DNA of 64,000 nucleotides from CAYLSV01 sp964386435 (GCA_964386435.1 CAYLSV010000007.1:1-64000); one strand, 5' to 3'; positions 41,882 to 50,892 are shown, counted from the stretch's first letter. Program-made: numbers and translations. The notes: a model not told the origin generated them from the sequence alone.

Positions 41882-43723
41882 ATGTGCGGCATCGCCGGTT
41901 GGTTCAGCACGACGGGCGACATCGACCGCGCCGTCGTCACCGCCATGGGCGACGCCCTCGCCCACCGCGGCCCCGATGGCGGCGGCACGTGGTTCAGCGA
42001 CGATAACCGCCTCGGCCTCGCCCACCGCCGACTCGCCATCCTCGACCCTGAGCCGCGCAGCGATCAACCGTTCGAGGAGGCCGGCCACGTGCTGGTCTTC
42101 AACGGCGAAATCTACAACCACCGCGACTTGAGAAAGCGTCTGCCGGGGCCGTGGCGGACGGAGGGCGACACGGAGACGCTGCTGCGGTTGCTGCGGACAA
42201 TGCCGACGCCGGAGGCGCTGGGGCTGATCGAGGGCATGTATGCCTTCGCTTGGTGGGACGGCGGGCGGCGGGCGCTGACGCTCGCCCGTGATCCGTTCGG
42301 GCAGAAGCCGCTGTTCGTCGCCGACGTGGCGGGCGGCGTCGCCTTCGCCAGCGAGCTGGCGGCGCTGCGGCGGGTGCCCGGCCTCGACCTGGGTGTCAGC
42401 CGGGCGGCGCTCATCGAGTACCTGAGGTGGGGCTACGTCCCCGAGCCGAAGACGATCCACCGGCACGTGGAGAAGCTGCCGCACGGGGCCTGGCGTCGGT
42501 ACGCGTCGGCCGGCGGGCGGGACCACGACGTGCCGGCGGCGTGCGACGTGGCCGCGGCGTNNNNNNNNNNCACCTCCGCCGACGCCGTGCGGCGGCACGT
42601 GCTGGCGGCAACCGACCGGCAACTGATCAGCGACGTGCCGATCGGTGTGTTGCTCTCGGGCGGCATCGACAGCAGCGTCGTCGCCGCCGCGGCCGTGGCG
42701 GCGCGGCGGGGGCCGGTGCGGACCTTCTGCGTCGGCTTCGACGATTCGCGGTACGACGAGCGGCCCTTCGCCCGGCGGGTGGCCGAGCATCTGGGTACCG
42801 ATCACGCCGACGCGACGGTGTCGCCCGACGTGGCGGAGGACTTGCCGAAGCTCGTTCGGCACTACGGCGAGCCGTTCGCCGACAGCAGCGCGCTGCCGAC
42901 GTTTCACCTGTCGAAGTTTGTCAGCCGGCACGTCAAGGTCGCCCTCGGCGGCGATGGCGGCGATGAACTGTTCGGCGGCTACGAGCGGTACTGGGCGTTT
43001 GCCCAGAGCGGCCTCTTTTGGCCACTCGGTTCGCCGATGCGGCTGCTGGCCGGGCTGCTGCCGGCGGGGCATCCGAAGGGCAAAGTCGCCAAGTTCCGGC
43101 GGTTCGCCCGGGCGATGCACTTCCAGCCGGAGCTGCGGTACCTGAGCCTGGTCCGCCTGTTCGACGCCGACCAACTGCGGCAACTCACCGGCGACGCCGA
43201 GAAGCCGACGCCGCACGAGGCGTTGCTCGGGCGACTGCTGCGGCAGCAGGGCCATTGGCCGATCGCGGCGGCGGCGGCGCTGGATCGGCAGACGTACCTG
43301 GTGGACGATTTGCACGCGAAGGTGGACCGGGCGTCGATGGCGTGTTCGCTGGAGGTCCGCTCGCCGTTCATGGACCGGCGGCTCATGACGCTGGCCGGGC
43401 GGCTGCGGGACGACCACCTGATGCTCGGCCGCCGGCACGGCAAGCGGCGGCTGCGCGAGGCGTTCGCCGGCGACCTGCCGAGCGAGGTCTTCGACCGGCG
43501 GAAAATGGGGTTCGCCCTGCCCATCGGCGACTGGTTCCGCGGGCCGCTGCGGGGCATGCTGCGGGAGCACGTGCTGGACCCCGGCGGCTTCTGCGCCGCC
43601 CACCTCGACGCCGTTGCCGTCCGCAGGCTCATCGACGAGCACGACGCCGGCCGTGACCATGGGCAGCGGCTCTATGCCCTGCTGTTTCTGGAGGTGTGGG
43701 CGCGGGAGTTCGGGGCGACGTAG
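41882..43723 (+). CDS. asnB: Asparagine synthase (glutamine-hydrolysing)
   Basis: 613 residues including a 10-N gap. The N-terminal glutaminase begins MCGIAGWFS, giving Cys1 as nucleophile, with LAHRGPDGGGTW, LGLAHRRLAI and VFNGEIYNHRDLR. The synthetase domain has the ATP P-loop VLLSGGIDSSVVAAA and KVALGGDGGDELFGGYERY. It forms Asn from Asp, Gln and ATP, or a related amide in an exopolysaccharide or natural-product path. Both halves continue in one frame across the gap (42561-42570), but the gap length may be arbitrary. Confidence 0.93.
   Translation: MCGIAGWFSTTGDIDRAVVTAMGDALAHRGPDGGGTWFSDDNRLGLAHRRLAILDPEPRSDQPFEEAGHVLVFNGEIYNHRDLRKRLPGPWRTEGDTETLLRLLRTMPTPEALGLIEGMYAFAWWDGGRRALTLARDPFGQKPLFVADVAGGVAFASELAALRRVPGLDLGVSRAALIEYLRWGYVPEPKTIHRHVEKLPHGAWRRYASAGGRDHDVPAACDVAAAXXXXTSADAVRRHVLAATDRQLISDVPIGVLLSGGIDSSVVAAAAVAARRGPVRTFCVGFDDSRYDERPFARRVAEHLGTDHADATVSPDVAEDLPKLVRHYGEPFADSSALPTFHLSKFVSRHVKVALGGDGGDELFGGYERYWAFAQSGLFWPLGSPMRLLAGLLPAGHPKGKVAKFRRFARAMHFQPELRYLSLVRLFDADQLRQLTGDAEKPTPHEALLGRLLRQQGHWPIAAAAALDRQTYLVDDLHAKVDRASMACSLEVRSPFMDRRLMTLAGRLRDDHLMLGRRHGKRRLREAFAGDLPSEVFDRRKMGFALPIGDWFRGPLRGMLREHVLDPGGFCAAHLDAVAVRRLIDEHDAGRDHGQRLYALLFLEVWAREFGAT
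42561..42570. other. Assembly gap (10 N) inside asnB
   Basis: Ten unknown bases in the linker between the glutaminase and synthetase parts. The reading frame is consistent on both sides. Confidence 0.95.
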
Positions 43724-43763
43724 CGGGTAACTCGGCCGACGGTTTCTGGTGTTGGGCCGCGAA

Positions 43764-45269
43764 TCAGGCGTCATGCGTCGGGCGCAGCTTGGCCTCGATG
43801 GCCTCGCGCATCGCGTCGAGCGGGGCGGGGTTGCCGGTCCACTGCTCGAACTGCGCGGCGGCTTGGTGAGTGAACATGTGGATGCCGCCGATCGCCGTCG
43901 CCCCGGCGGCTTGGGCCTGTTGGAGCAGCTTGGTCTTCGGCGGGTTGTAGACGGCGTCCCAGACGATCGTCTCGGGCGTGAGCTTCGGCAGGTGGCCATC
44001 GAATGGAGAGGCGTCGGTGTCGGGCGACATGCCGAGGCTGGTGGTGTTGAGCCAAGCGTTGGCGGTGGCGCCGGCGAGGGCGGCGAGCGGGGCGTGCTGC
44101 ACGCCGAACTCGGCGGCGAGGGCGGCGGCCCGATCCTCGGAGCGGTTGTAAATGGTGACGGCGGCCCCCGCGGCGGCGACGGCGGCGACGGCGGTGCGGC
44201 CGGTGCCGCCGGCACCGATCACGCCAACGGTTTTGCCCGCCGGCTCGAGGTTCAGGCTGGCGAGTATGGCGGCGTGGTCGGTGTTGCGGCCGGCGAGCGT
44301 CTCGCCGAAGGTGAGCGTGTTGACCGCGCCGATCTGCCCGGCCAGCGGCTCGATCTGGCCGCCGGTTTCACGGAGGTGACGCAGGGCGTTTTCCTTGTGC
44401 GGGATCGTGACGCTCAGGCCGCGCAGGTCCAGGGCGTCGTGGCGACCGAAGGTTTCCATGAACGCCTTGAAGCTCTCCCACCCCGCGGCCACCGGCAGCG
44501 GCAGGTAGACGCCGTCGTGGCCGGTCGCGTCGAACGCGGCGTTGTGCACGGCCGGCGACATGCTGTGGCCCACCGGGTCGCCCACGACGCCGAAGACTTC
44601 GGTCGCCGGGGTGAGGTGGTCCCAGCGGTACAGGTCTTTCATCTGCGCGATCGTCGGCTGGCCGGCGGCGGTTTGGATGTCGTCGCGCAGGGCGGCGAAG
44701 CTCAGGAACGCCCCGAACTTCTTGGCCAGCACCCGGCTGGGCAGCCCGGCCTCGCCCATGCACAGCGCGATCGTCGGCTTGGCCCGGCCGGCGAGCAGAT
44801 CGAACGCCTCGAGGTTGTCCCGCACGCTGCGGGCGGCCCAGGCGAGCTTCACGACCGCCGCCTCGGAGTCGGCCATCTGGGCGTAAAGCTTCGTCAGCGT
44901 CGGCGGGCGGCCGGTGAAGTCGTGGCTGCTGACGATGAACGGCGCGGCCGGCTCCACGCCCCGCTCGACGGCCGCCCATTCGTAGTCGATTAGCGCCCCT
45001 TCGGGCGCGTCCTCGAAGCAGCGCTCCAGCAGATCGAGCCGGTCGTCGTCGTCGAGTTCGCTGTGGCCGCCTTCCCAACTCGGGCGGCAGGTGAGGATCA
45101 GCGGCACGTCGAGCCCGCCGACGAGCCTTGGGAAATCGTCGGCGTCCTGCCAGTAATCGAGCCGCAGCTCCACCACGTCGGCCCCCGCCTCCACGGCCGC
45201 GGCGATGTCCCGCCGCCCGGCGTCGATTTGCCCCGGCTCGATCAACAGCGGCACGCACAGGCGGGTCAT
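43764..45269 (-). CDS. aroDE: Bifunctional 3-dehydroquinate dehydratase / shikimate dehydrogenase
   Basis: 501 residues. Residues 1-225 are type I dehydroquinase (RLCVPLLIEPGQIDAGRRD, EAGADVVELRLDYW, catalytic His in FIVSSHDF, Schiff-base Lys in AAVVKLAWAA). Residues 226-501 are shikimate dehydrogenase (FGVVGDPVGHSMSPAVHN, LSVTIPHKENALRHL with the catalytic Lys, NADP site VGVIGAGGTGRTAVAAV, LNTTSLGM). The fusion catalyses two consecutive steps of the shikimate pathway, as in plants and some Chlamydiae/Planctomycetes. No other aro gene adjoins it. The start is ATG 45269. Confidence 0.92.
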   Translation of the reverse strand: MTRLCVPLLIEPGQIDAGRRDIAAAVEAGADVVELRLDYWQDADDFPRLVGGLDVPLILTCRPSWEGGHSELDDDDRLDLLERCFEDAPEGALIDYEWAAVERGVEPAAPFIVSSHDFTGRPPTLTKLYAQMADSEAAVVKLAWAARSVRDNLEAFDLLAGRAKPTIALCMGEAGLPSRVLAKKFGAFLSFAALRDDIQTAAGQPTIAQMKDLYRWDHLTPATEVFGVVGDPVGHSMSPAVHNAAFDATGHDGVYLPLPVAAGWESFKAFMETFGRHDALDLRGLSVTIPHKENALRHLRETGGQIEPLAGQIGAVNTLTFGETLAGRNTDHAAILASLNLEPAGKTVGVIGAGGTGRTAVAAVAAAGAAVTIYNRSEDRAAALAAEFGVQHAPLAALAGATANAWLNTTSLGMSPDTDASPFDGHLPKLTPETIVWDAVYNPPKTKLLQQAQAAGATAIGGIHMFTHQAAAQFEQWTGNPAPLDAMREAIEAKLRPTHDA

Positions 45270-45291
45270 CGCGGGGAGCGTAGGGGCGGCG

Positions 45292-47079
45292 TCAGCGCTC
45301 ACTCGGCACCGTGGCCTCGACTTCGGCGAAGTCGGCCACGGCGTCGGGCTCGTCGCCGGCGGCGTCGCGGAGCCAGGTGGCGACGACCATCTCGGCGGTG
45401 TGGTTGCAGGCTTGCAGGCCGTAGGAGTAGGGCCGCAGGCCCAGCGTGTGCGGGAAGCCGATGTCGAGCAGCCGGGGGTTGGGCTGGCCGTCTGTGCCGA
45501 TGACGCGGTAGCCGGGGTCGATGGCGATGCCGTCGAGCTGCACGGCGGGGCGGCCATTGAGTTCCGTGCGGCGGCCGTCCGGCACGTCGGCGTCCGCATC
45601 GGCCAGCGGCGCGGCCGCGGCCCGGACGGTGCCGGCCTTGGTGAGGCTCGGGAAAGGGTAGTTGTCGATCGTCACCGTGCCTTGGCCGCCGCAGTCGACG
45701 AACATGCGGAAAACGTGTTCCTCGCCGTCGACATCGATGAAGGTTTGGCCGTCGCGCTTGTCCTTTACCGTGACGTAGCCGCTGCGCAGGTCGAGCCGAT
45801 CGGCGTCACGCAACGCCAGCAGCTTACGGGCCGACTCGATCGGCAGGGCGGCGATCACGTTCATCAGGAACGACATGAGCACCGACCGCAGCCGCACGTG
45901 GTCCTCGCCCGGCAGCAGCTCGGCGTGGTAGTTCAGGGCGTACATCAAGTCGTCCAGCACCTCCTTCCACCGAATCGGCTCGTCGCGATCCAGCGACCGC
46001 CGGGCCTCGGGCAGCTCCTGCCGCATGCCCTCGAAGGCGTCGGCGTAGGTGTGGTCGGCTTTCATCCGCTCGACCCAATCCTCCATCGACAACCCGCCGG
46101 CGAGGTCGTCGGCGATCGCCGGCAGGTTGTCGTGCCGCAGGGCGTCGACCAGGGCCGGCCGCATCACGCGGTCCCAGTAGTCGCTCAGCCGCAGGACGTT
46201 GTCGGCGGCGAGGTTGAGCAACTGCTCGCGGGTGACGTGGCGGTAAACCTGCCGCATCGGCTCGCGCTGTTCGTACTGCAAGTGCGGCAGCCACCCCTCG
46301 GCCGAGTGCATGACGAGGCGGAAGTCGTCGGCTCCCTCGCTTGGCACGAACTTCAGCGCCCCGTCGTCGCCGACCGGCTCGAAGGTTCCGTGGCGGTGGG
46401 CGAGGGCGGCGACGACGTCGAACGCGCTGAGCGACGCCCCGAGCGTGCCGACCTCGAAGTTGTGAAACGTGCCTTCCTTCGGCAGCAACTTGCCGATCGG
46501 CCAAGGCGAGGTGAAGTGGCCGTTGGCGGGGTCGTCTTCTTCGCCAAAGACGTGGCCGGTGGCGATGACGACGCGGTCGAACTCTTGCCGCCCGTTGTCG
46601 GTGACGACGGCGATCCGCCCGTCCGCCGGCTCATCGATTAGATCCTTCACCGGGTTCTGCGCATGAACCGTCACCGGCACCCCGGCCGTCCCAAGTCGTT
46701 CGGCGAGGTCGGTGAACTGCTGCGCGAAGTACTCGCCCATGAGCGCCCGCGGGTACGTCTCCTCGTCGCTCACTTGCTGCCGGTGCAGGTCATACCGCCT
46801 TAGCACCGCCTCGTCCGCTTGTCGCAGCCAGTCGGCGAAGCCCTCGGCCAGCGGCGGCATTTCCTCGGAGGAGATGTTGCACAGGTTGTGCCGGTCGGTG
46901 GTCGCCGGGTCGTAGGGCATGCCGGTGCCGGGGCGGGGTCGCTGCTCGTAGACGTCGATCGACGCCAGCAGACGGGTGGCGTCCTGCAGCAGCAGGTTCT
47001 TGAGCAGGTACAACGCCGACGGCCCGGCCCCGACGATGGCGAGCTTCGGGCGACGGCGGGGCGGGAGGGGCTTGGACAC
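45292..47079 (-). CDS. FAD/NAD(P)-binding protein (YdhS-like)
   Basis: 595 residues from a GTG at 47079. Dinucleotide-binding KLAIVGAGPSALYLLKNLL opens the protein. A NAD(P)-binding_9-type domain follows, including DVYEQRPRPGTGMPYDPA, RHNLCNISSEEMPPLAE and RVVIATGHVFGEEDDP. The end has LRPYSYGLQACNHTAEM and a final domain. Relatives are uncharacterised FAD-dependent proteins. It is divergent from the MOSC gene by only 39 bp, so the two may share regulation. The frame upstream to 47499 is a shadow of the MOSC gene. Confidence 0.78.
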   Translation of the reverse strand: MSKPLPPRRRPKLAIVGAGPSALYLLKNLLLQDATRLLASIDVYEQRPRPGTGMPYDPATTDRHNLCNISSEEMPPLAEGFADWLRQADEAVLRRYDLHRQQVSDEETYPRALMGEYFAQQFTDLAERLGTAGVPVTVHAQNPVKDLIDEPADGRIAVVTDNGRQEFDRVVIATGHVFGEEDDPANGHFTSPWPIGKLLPKEGTFHNFEVGTLGASLSAFDVVAALAHRHGTFEPVGDDGALKFVPSEGADDFRLVMHSAEGWLPHLQYEQREPMRQVYRHVTREQLLNLAADNVLRLSDYWDRVMRPALVDALRHDNLPAIADDLAGGLSMEDWVERMKADHTYADAFEGMRQELPEARRSLDRDEPIRWKEVLDDLMYALNYHAELLPGEDHVRLRSVLMSFLMNVIAALPIESARKLLALRDADRLDLRSGYVTVKDKRDGQTFIDVDGEEHVFRMFVDCGGQGTVTIDNYPFPSLTKAGTVRAAAAPLADADADVPDGRRTELNGRPAVQLDGIAIDPGYRVIGTDGQPNPRLLDIGFPHTLGLRPYSYGLQACNHTAEMVVATWLRDAAGDEPDAVADFAEVEATVPSER

Positions 47080-47118
47080 TGTTGCCGCCGCTGCGAATCG
47101 CGTACCGTGTGGCCCACG

Positions 47119-47610
47119 ATGCCAAACGACCTGTCCGCCTGGGACGCCAAGCTGCACCACATCGTCATCTCCGCCGGCCACGACTACTGGGGCAAGGGCG
47201 GCGAGGGCCGCCTCGTCCACGGCACCACCATGCCCGAGCAAGTCCGCTGCGTGACCGACATGGGCCTCGAAGGCGACCGCTACTTCGGCAAGAAGCCCGG
47301 CGGCCGGGATCAAGTGACGTTCATGTCGTGCGACGTCATCGAGCAAGTCCGCGACAAGTTCCGCCTGCCCAACCTGCCGCCAAGTGTGTTCCGCCGCAAC
47401 CTGATCGTCAGCGGCGTCGAGCTCGGTGACTGGCTCGGCAAATCGTTCACCTTCCAAGGCGTCACCTTCGAGGGCAGCCAGGAGTGCAAGCCGTGCCAAT
47501 GGATGGACCGCGTGATCGCCCCCGGCGGCCAGGCGTTCCTGAAAACTCCCTTCTACGGCGGCCTCCGCGCCCGCGTCCTGAGCGACGGCGAGCTGCGCAT
47601 CGACGCGTGA
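47119..47610 (+). CDS. MOSC-domain protein
   Basis: 163 residues, a stand-alone MOSC domain. Landmarks are RCVTDMGLEGDRYFGKKPG, DQVTFMSCDVIEQVRDKF, VFRRNLIVSGVELGDW and the conserved Cys region GSQECKPCQWMD, where the Cys is expected to carry sulfur or an activated sulfane group. It is related to the C-terminal domain of molybdenum-cofactor sulfurase. No molybdoenzyme gene neighbours it, but the divergent FAD protein may be a partner (inference). Confidence 0.87.
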   Translation: MPNDLSAWDAKLHHIVISAGHDYWGKGGEGRLVHGTTMPEQVRCVTDMGLEGDRYFGKKPGGRDQVTFMSCDVIEQVRDKFRLPNLPPSVFRRNLIVSGVELGDWLGKSFTFQGVTFEGSQECKPCQWMDRVIAPGGQAFLKTPFYGGLRARVLSDGELRIDA

Positions 47611-47616
47611 CCGCGG

Positions 47617-48255
47617 CTACTCGCCAGTGGAGTCAAAGTTGAACTCCGCCGGAAAATCTTCGAACTCGCCGTTCTCCGGCACCTCGATATCGACGCCGTC
47701 GACCTGCACGCCGGCCTCCCGCAGCGCCTGCTCCAATTGCACGATGGCCGGCAGGTACTGGGTCCAGACGGCCAACTCTTCGGGGGCTTGCTCGTTCAAC
47801 TCACGCACCCGGGTGGCAGCGTCTTGGACCGCCTGCTTCTGGGCGTCGGTGGCGGTTTCCGACGACTCGACCGCATCGACCTCGGCCAGCAACCGATCGC
47901 CATTGGCCAAAGCCTCTTTGCGGACCTCCTCGCTGGCGGTGGTGGCGACAAAGACGCCGGTGGCGACGGTCGAGCCGACGCTCACGAGTAGGGCCAGCAG
48001 CGCCACGAGCGTCGCGGCGATGGGCAAACCGCGGCCGACGTTGGTTTGGCCGCCGGAAGTGAAGAAGCCGATCACGCCCAACAGCAACGCCGGCAGCAGC
48101 AGCAGCAGGGCCACGAGGCCGATGAACGGCACCCAGCCGACCAGAAGACCGAGGATGCCCAGCACCAAGCCGATGATGCCCAGCGTGCTGGCCTTCTTCG
48201 ACGGCAAGTGATATGAGCCGGGGGCGGACGAACCAGGTTGGTTGGGGTAGGTCAT
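47617..48255 (-). CDS. DUF4190-like membrane protein
   Basis: 212 residues. Two or three membrane segments: LGIIGLVLGILGLLVG, FIGLVALLLLLPALLLGVIG and LPIAATLVALLALLVSV. An Ala/Glu-rich helical domain outside the membrane follows (SSETATDAQKQAVQDAATR), with an acidic end. It resembles short DUF4190 proteins at the hydrophobic part. The C-terminal domain is not recognised. ATG 48255 is used. It converges with the MOSC gene with a 6-bp gap. Confidence 0.65.
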   Translation of the reverse strand: MTYPNQPGSSAPGSYHLPSKKASTLGIIGLVLGILGLLVGWVPFIGLVALLLLLPALLLGVIGFFTSGGQTNVGRGLPIAATLVALLALLVSVGSTVATGVFVATTASEEVRKEALANGDRLLAEVDAVESSETATDAQKQAVQDAATRVRELNEQAPEELAVWTQYLPAIVQLEQALREAGVQVDGVDIEVPENGEFEDFPAEFNFDSTGE

Positions 48256-48338
48256 GCCAACCATTATGCCAATGCCCCCGCGGTTGTCGCATTCGAAATG
48301 GCGGGCGGGGTTGGAACGCCTGTTGCTGGGCCGGCGGC

Positions 48339-49532
48339 ATGTCCGCCCGCTGCGCCCTGCTCGACCTCGACGGCACCCTGATCGACACCAATGCCCTGCA
48401 CGCCGAGGCGTGGGAGCGGGCCGCAACCGACTTCGGATACAAAATCGGCCGCAAGCGGTTCGCCGGGGAGATCGGCAAGGGCGGCAAGTTGGTCGTCGAG
48501 AGCGTGCTGGGCCCCGACGCCCGCGACCAGGCCGCCGACCTCGCCGAGGCCGAGGGCGCCGCGTTCGACGCGCTGGCCAAACAGCGTGGCATCGACGTCT
48601 TCCCGAAGGCCGTCGAGATGGTCGAGGCGCTCAAGCAGCGCGGCCTCAAGACGGTCCTCGCCACCAGCAGCGGCGGCGATCAGCTGGGCGTGGTTCGCGA
48701 GTTGACCGGCGTCGACTTCGAGCAGCTCACCGACGCCCAAACCACCGCCGACGACGCCGAGCACGCCAAGCCCGCCCCCGATCTGATCCTCGCCGCGGCC
48801 GAGGCGGGCGGGTTCCACCCGGCCCAGTGCCTGCTCATCGGCGACAGCCCGCACGACGCCACCGCCGCCCGCCGGGCCGGGGTCACCACGCTGGCCGTCC
48901 GAAGCGGCGGCTTCGACGCCGCCGCGCTCCGCGCCGCCGGGGCCCGCCACGTTTACGACGACGCGGCCGATTTGCTGACTCACTTGGGCGACGCCCTCGA
49001 CCACGCCGACCCCAAAACGATCGACCTCGACGCGGCGCGGCTCGAGGAGTTCATGGCCGGGGCGATCGCGGTGGCGCGGGAGGCGGTCGACGATGGCGGC
49101 GTGCCGATCGGCTGCACGCTGCACCACCCCGACGGCGAGCTGATCGTCCGCGGCTTCAACCGCCAGCACCGCACCGCCGGGCTGATCGACCACGCCGAGG
49201 TCGTGGCATTTAAGGAAGCCGCCGGCGAGGTGAAGCAGGGGGCCCGCGGGTTGATCTTGGCGTGCACGCTTGAGCCTTGCGTGATGTGTCTCGGGGCGTC
49301 GATGATCGCCGGGGTCGACACGATCATCTTCGGCCACCCCGCCCCGGCCGACGCCGGCAGCGGCCGGATGCTGCCCCCGAGCGAAGCCGGCGGCGTCATG
49401 CCCCGTCTCCTGGGCGGCATCCGCCACGCCGACTGCCGGCAACTGTTCGAGGAGTGGCAACGCGAGCACCCCGGCGACGGCCCGCAGCAGCAGTACGTCG
49501 ACCATTTGCTGAAGATCACCGACGATGCCTGA
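48339..49532 (+). CDS. HAD phosphatase fused to a cytidine/guanine-deaminase-like domain
   Basis: 397 residues, two enzymes in one. Residues 1-215 form a HAD phosphatase (CALLDLDGTLIDTNALH with Asp9 and Asp11, AKPAPD with Lys144, LLIGDSPHDATAARRAG with Asp169/173). Residues 235-397 form a zinc deaminase (HAE at 285-287 and PCVMC at 313-317). The deaminase half resembles nucleobase deaminases (TadA/CodA-like CDA fold). A dephosphorylation-plus-deamination of nucleotides is a reasonable guess. The next gene overlaps by 8 bp. ATG 48339 is used. Confidence 0.85.
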   Translation: MSARCALLDLDGTLIDTNALHAEAWERAATDFGYKIGRKRFAGEIGKGGKLVVESVLGPDARDQAADLAEAEGAAFDALAKQRGIDVFPKAVEMVEALKQRGLKTVLATSSGGDQLGVVRELTGVDFEQLTDAQTTADDAEHAKPAPDLILAAAEAGGFHPAQCLLIGDSPHDATAARRAGVTTLAVRSGGFDAAALRAAGARHVYDDAADLLTHLGDALDHADPKTIDLDAARLEEFMAGAIAVAREAVDDGGVPIGCTLHHPDGELIVRGFNRQHRTAGLIDHAEVVAFKEAAGEVKQGARGLILACTLEPCVMCLGASMIAGVDTIIFGHPAPADAGSGRMLPPSEAGGVMPRLLGGIRHADCRQLFEEWQREHPGDGPQQQYVDHLLKITDDA

Positions 49533-49941
49533 ACCGCCCGAGGTGCTGAGTTACGGACAAGCCGAGCCGGTGGTGCAATGGCGGTGGCGGCTGATCGGGT
49601 TGCTTGCCGGGCACCCGGTGATCGCGCTCGCCTTGGCATTGGGGCACTACGGCGCGAGCTGGATCGTCCTCGGCGAGCAGCCGATCCCGTTCCACGGCAA
49701 CCGCCCGAACCCGCCGGCGGTGGCGGAGGTGGGGTTGTGCCTGAACATTCCGTCAATGCTCGCGTTGCTTTCGCCGGTGTGGGTGCTGCCGTGGTGCTAT
49801 CTGCTGATCCCGCCGGGCCAGCGGCATTGGCGGCAGTACCTGCGTGTGACCCTGTTCGCCGCCGCCGCGTGGGGGCTCAATGCCGGCGGGCTTTGGCTCG
49901 TCGAGGAGGCGGGGCACGACTTATCCTGGTGGTTCGACTAA
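49525..49941 (+). CDS. Small membrane protein, paralogue of the next gene
   Basis: 138 residues. About three hydrophobic segments (LIGLLAGHPVIALALALGH, SMLALLSPVWVLPWCYLLI, TLFAAAAWGLNAGGLWLV). Ends EEAGHDLSWWFD. No known family. It overlaps the HAD-deaminase gene by 8 bp. The shared terminal GHDLxWWFD shows that it and the following gene are related. The function is unknown. Confidence 0.6.
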   Translation: MPEPPEVLSYGQAEPVVQWRWRLIGLLAGHPVIALALALGHYGASWIVLGEQPIPFHGNRPNPPAVAEVGLCLNIPSMLALLSPVWVLPWCYLLIPPGQRHWRQYLRVTLFAAAAWGLNAGGLWLVEEAGHDLSWWFD

Positions 49942-49985
49942 CGGGCGGTGGCGTTGCAGGTTCTGCAAACGATCTACCGTGATGC

Positions 49986-50408
49986 GTGGACACCGAGCGG
50001 ACGACGCTGGAGTACGGCCGGGGCGGGGATGACCTGCGGGCGCGGTGGGGTGTGGCGGTGGTCGTGGCGTTGTGGTCGGTGTGGGGGCTGGGGTTGATCG
50101 TGCTGGATTACCTGCTCGTCTGGCTGCGGCTGGGCGAGCGGCCGGCGATTTACAACAACTGGCGGGCCGCGACGCTCGGCTGGCAGTTGGGCGAGGCCGG
50201 GCTGATGATCCTGCTGGCCGGCTTCCCGGCGGCAATGGTGTTCGTGCCAATCGCCTTTTTCGCCACCAACCCCCGCCCGCCCCGGCCGAGGGAGGGGTGG
50301 AAGCTGACCGGGCTCGTCCTGCTGTCACTGCTGATGACGCTGGGCGTCATGACGCTCGTCATCCAGTCGCAAGCGTGGGGGCACGACCTGCTGTGGTGGT
50401 TCGACTAG
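49986..50408 (+). CDS. Small membrane protein, paralogue of the previous gene
   Basis: 140 residues from a GTG at 49986. Membrane segments AVVVALWSVWGLGLIVLDY, LGEAGLMILLAGFPAAMVF and GLVLLSLLMTLGVMTLVI. It ends AWGHDLLWWFD, matching the tail of the preceding protein. It is probably in the same operon, 44 bp downstream. No family recognised. Confidence 0.6.
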   Translation: MDTERTTLEYGRGGDDLRARWGVAVVVALWSVWGLGLIVLDYLLVWLRLGERPAIYNNWRAATLGWQLGEAGLMILLAGFPAAMVFVPIAFFATNPRPPRPREGWKLTGLVLLSLLMTLGVMTLVIQSQAWGHDLLWWFD

Positions 50409-50648
50409 GCGCAGGTGCCAAATCCACGACGTATTCCCGCCGACTCGGCCACTCCCAGCGGATCGTCTGATGCAAAGCGCCAGGGGCAATACGACCACAA
50501 CCATCTAAGTCCGGTAACAGTTGTTATGTGAAGTGCATGGTCGCGTGTGCTGGTTCTGGCCGAAGGCTTGGGCTTTGGACGCACGATGATCACGGGAGGT
50601 GTTTCAGCCTTTTGATGCCGCACGCATCACCGCTACCACAGCCGTTGC

Positions 50649-50828
50649 ATGGGCAAAGGTGCGCGCTTCCGAGCACGCCTCAAGCTCTTCGCCGCAAACC
50701 TTTCGGCAGTCGACGCCGCCGTGTTGTCTGGCCTCAGCGTCCGCTCGATCAACCAAGCCGTGCGGCGTGGGTTGATTGCCGTTGACATGGGCGGCTCATC
50801 GGGTAATGTAGCCACTGCGTCGGATTAG
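50649..50828 (+). CDS. Doubtful 59-codon frame with HTH-like middle
   Basis: It encodes MGKGARFRARLKLFAANLS followed by AVDAAVLSGLSVRSINQAV, which has the pattern of a short helix-turn-helix seen in transposase N-termini. There is no ribosome site, the frame overlaps the promoter at 50782-50809, and no transposase body follows. It is either a decayed insertion-sequence end or chance. Confidence 0.2.
   Translation: MGKGARFRARLKLFAANLSAVDAAVLSGLSVRSINQAVRRGLIAVDMGGSSGNVATASD
50782..50809 (+). promoter_or_regulatory. Sigma70-like promoter of the prepilin/GH74-like operon
   Basis: TTGACA (50782-50787), 16 bp spacer, TAATGT (50804-50809). The expected start near 50816 leaves a ~77-nt leader containing a hairpin. 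Confidence 0.6.
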
Positions 50829-50836
50829 TTTCATTT

Positions 50837-50866
50837 GCCCGGCAGCCGAGTGTCTTCGGCCCGGGC
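50837..50866 (+). promoter_or_regulatory. 5'-leader hairpin before the prepilin gene
   Basis: GCCCGG (50837-50842) pairs with CCGGGC (50861-50866), and inside it GCCGA pairs with TCGGC around a 6-nt loop. The ribosome site GAGGAGG at 50881 lies 15 nt downstream. It could stabilise the mRNA or act in attenuation. No T-tract. Confidence 0.5.
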
Positions 50867-50892
50867 TTGATCCAAGAGCTGAGGAGGCTCCC

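Larger units (their letters stand above)
50409..50892. other. 484-bp region before the prepilin gene
   Basis: It holds a doubtful 59-codon frame (50649-50828), a clear sigma70-like promoter (50782-50809) and a stable 5'-leader hairpin (50837-50866). The first 230 bp show nothing I can assign. Confidence 0.5.
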
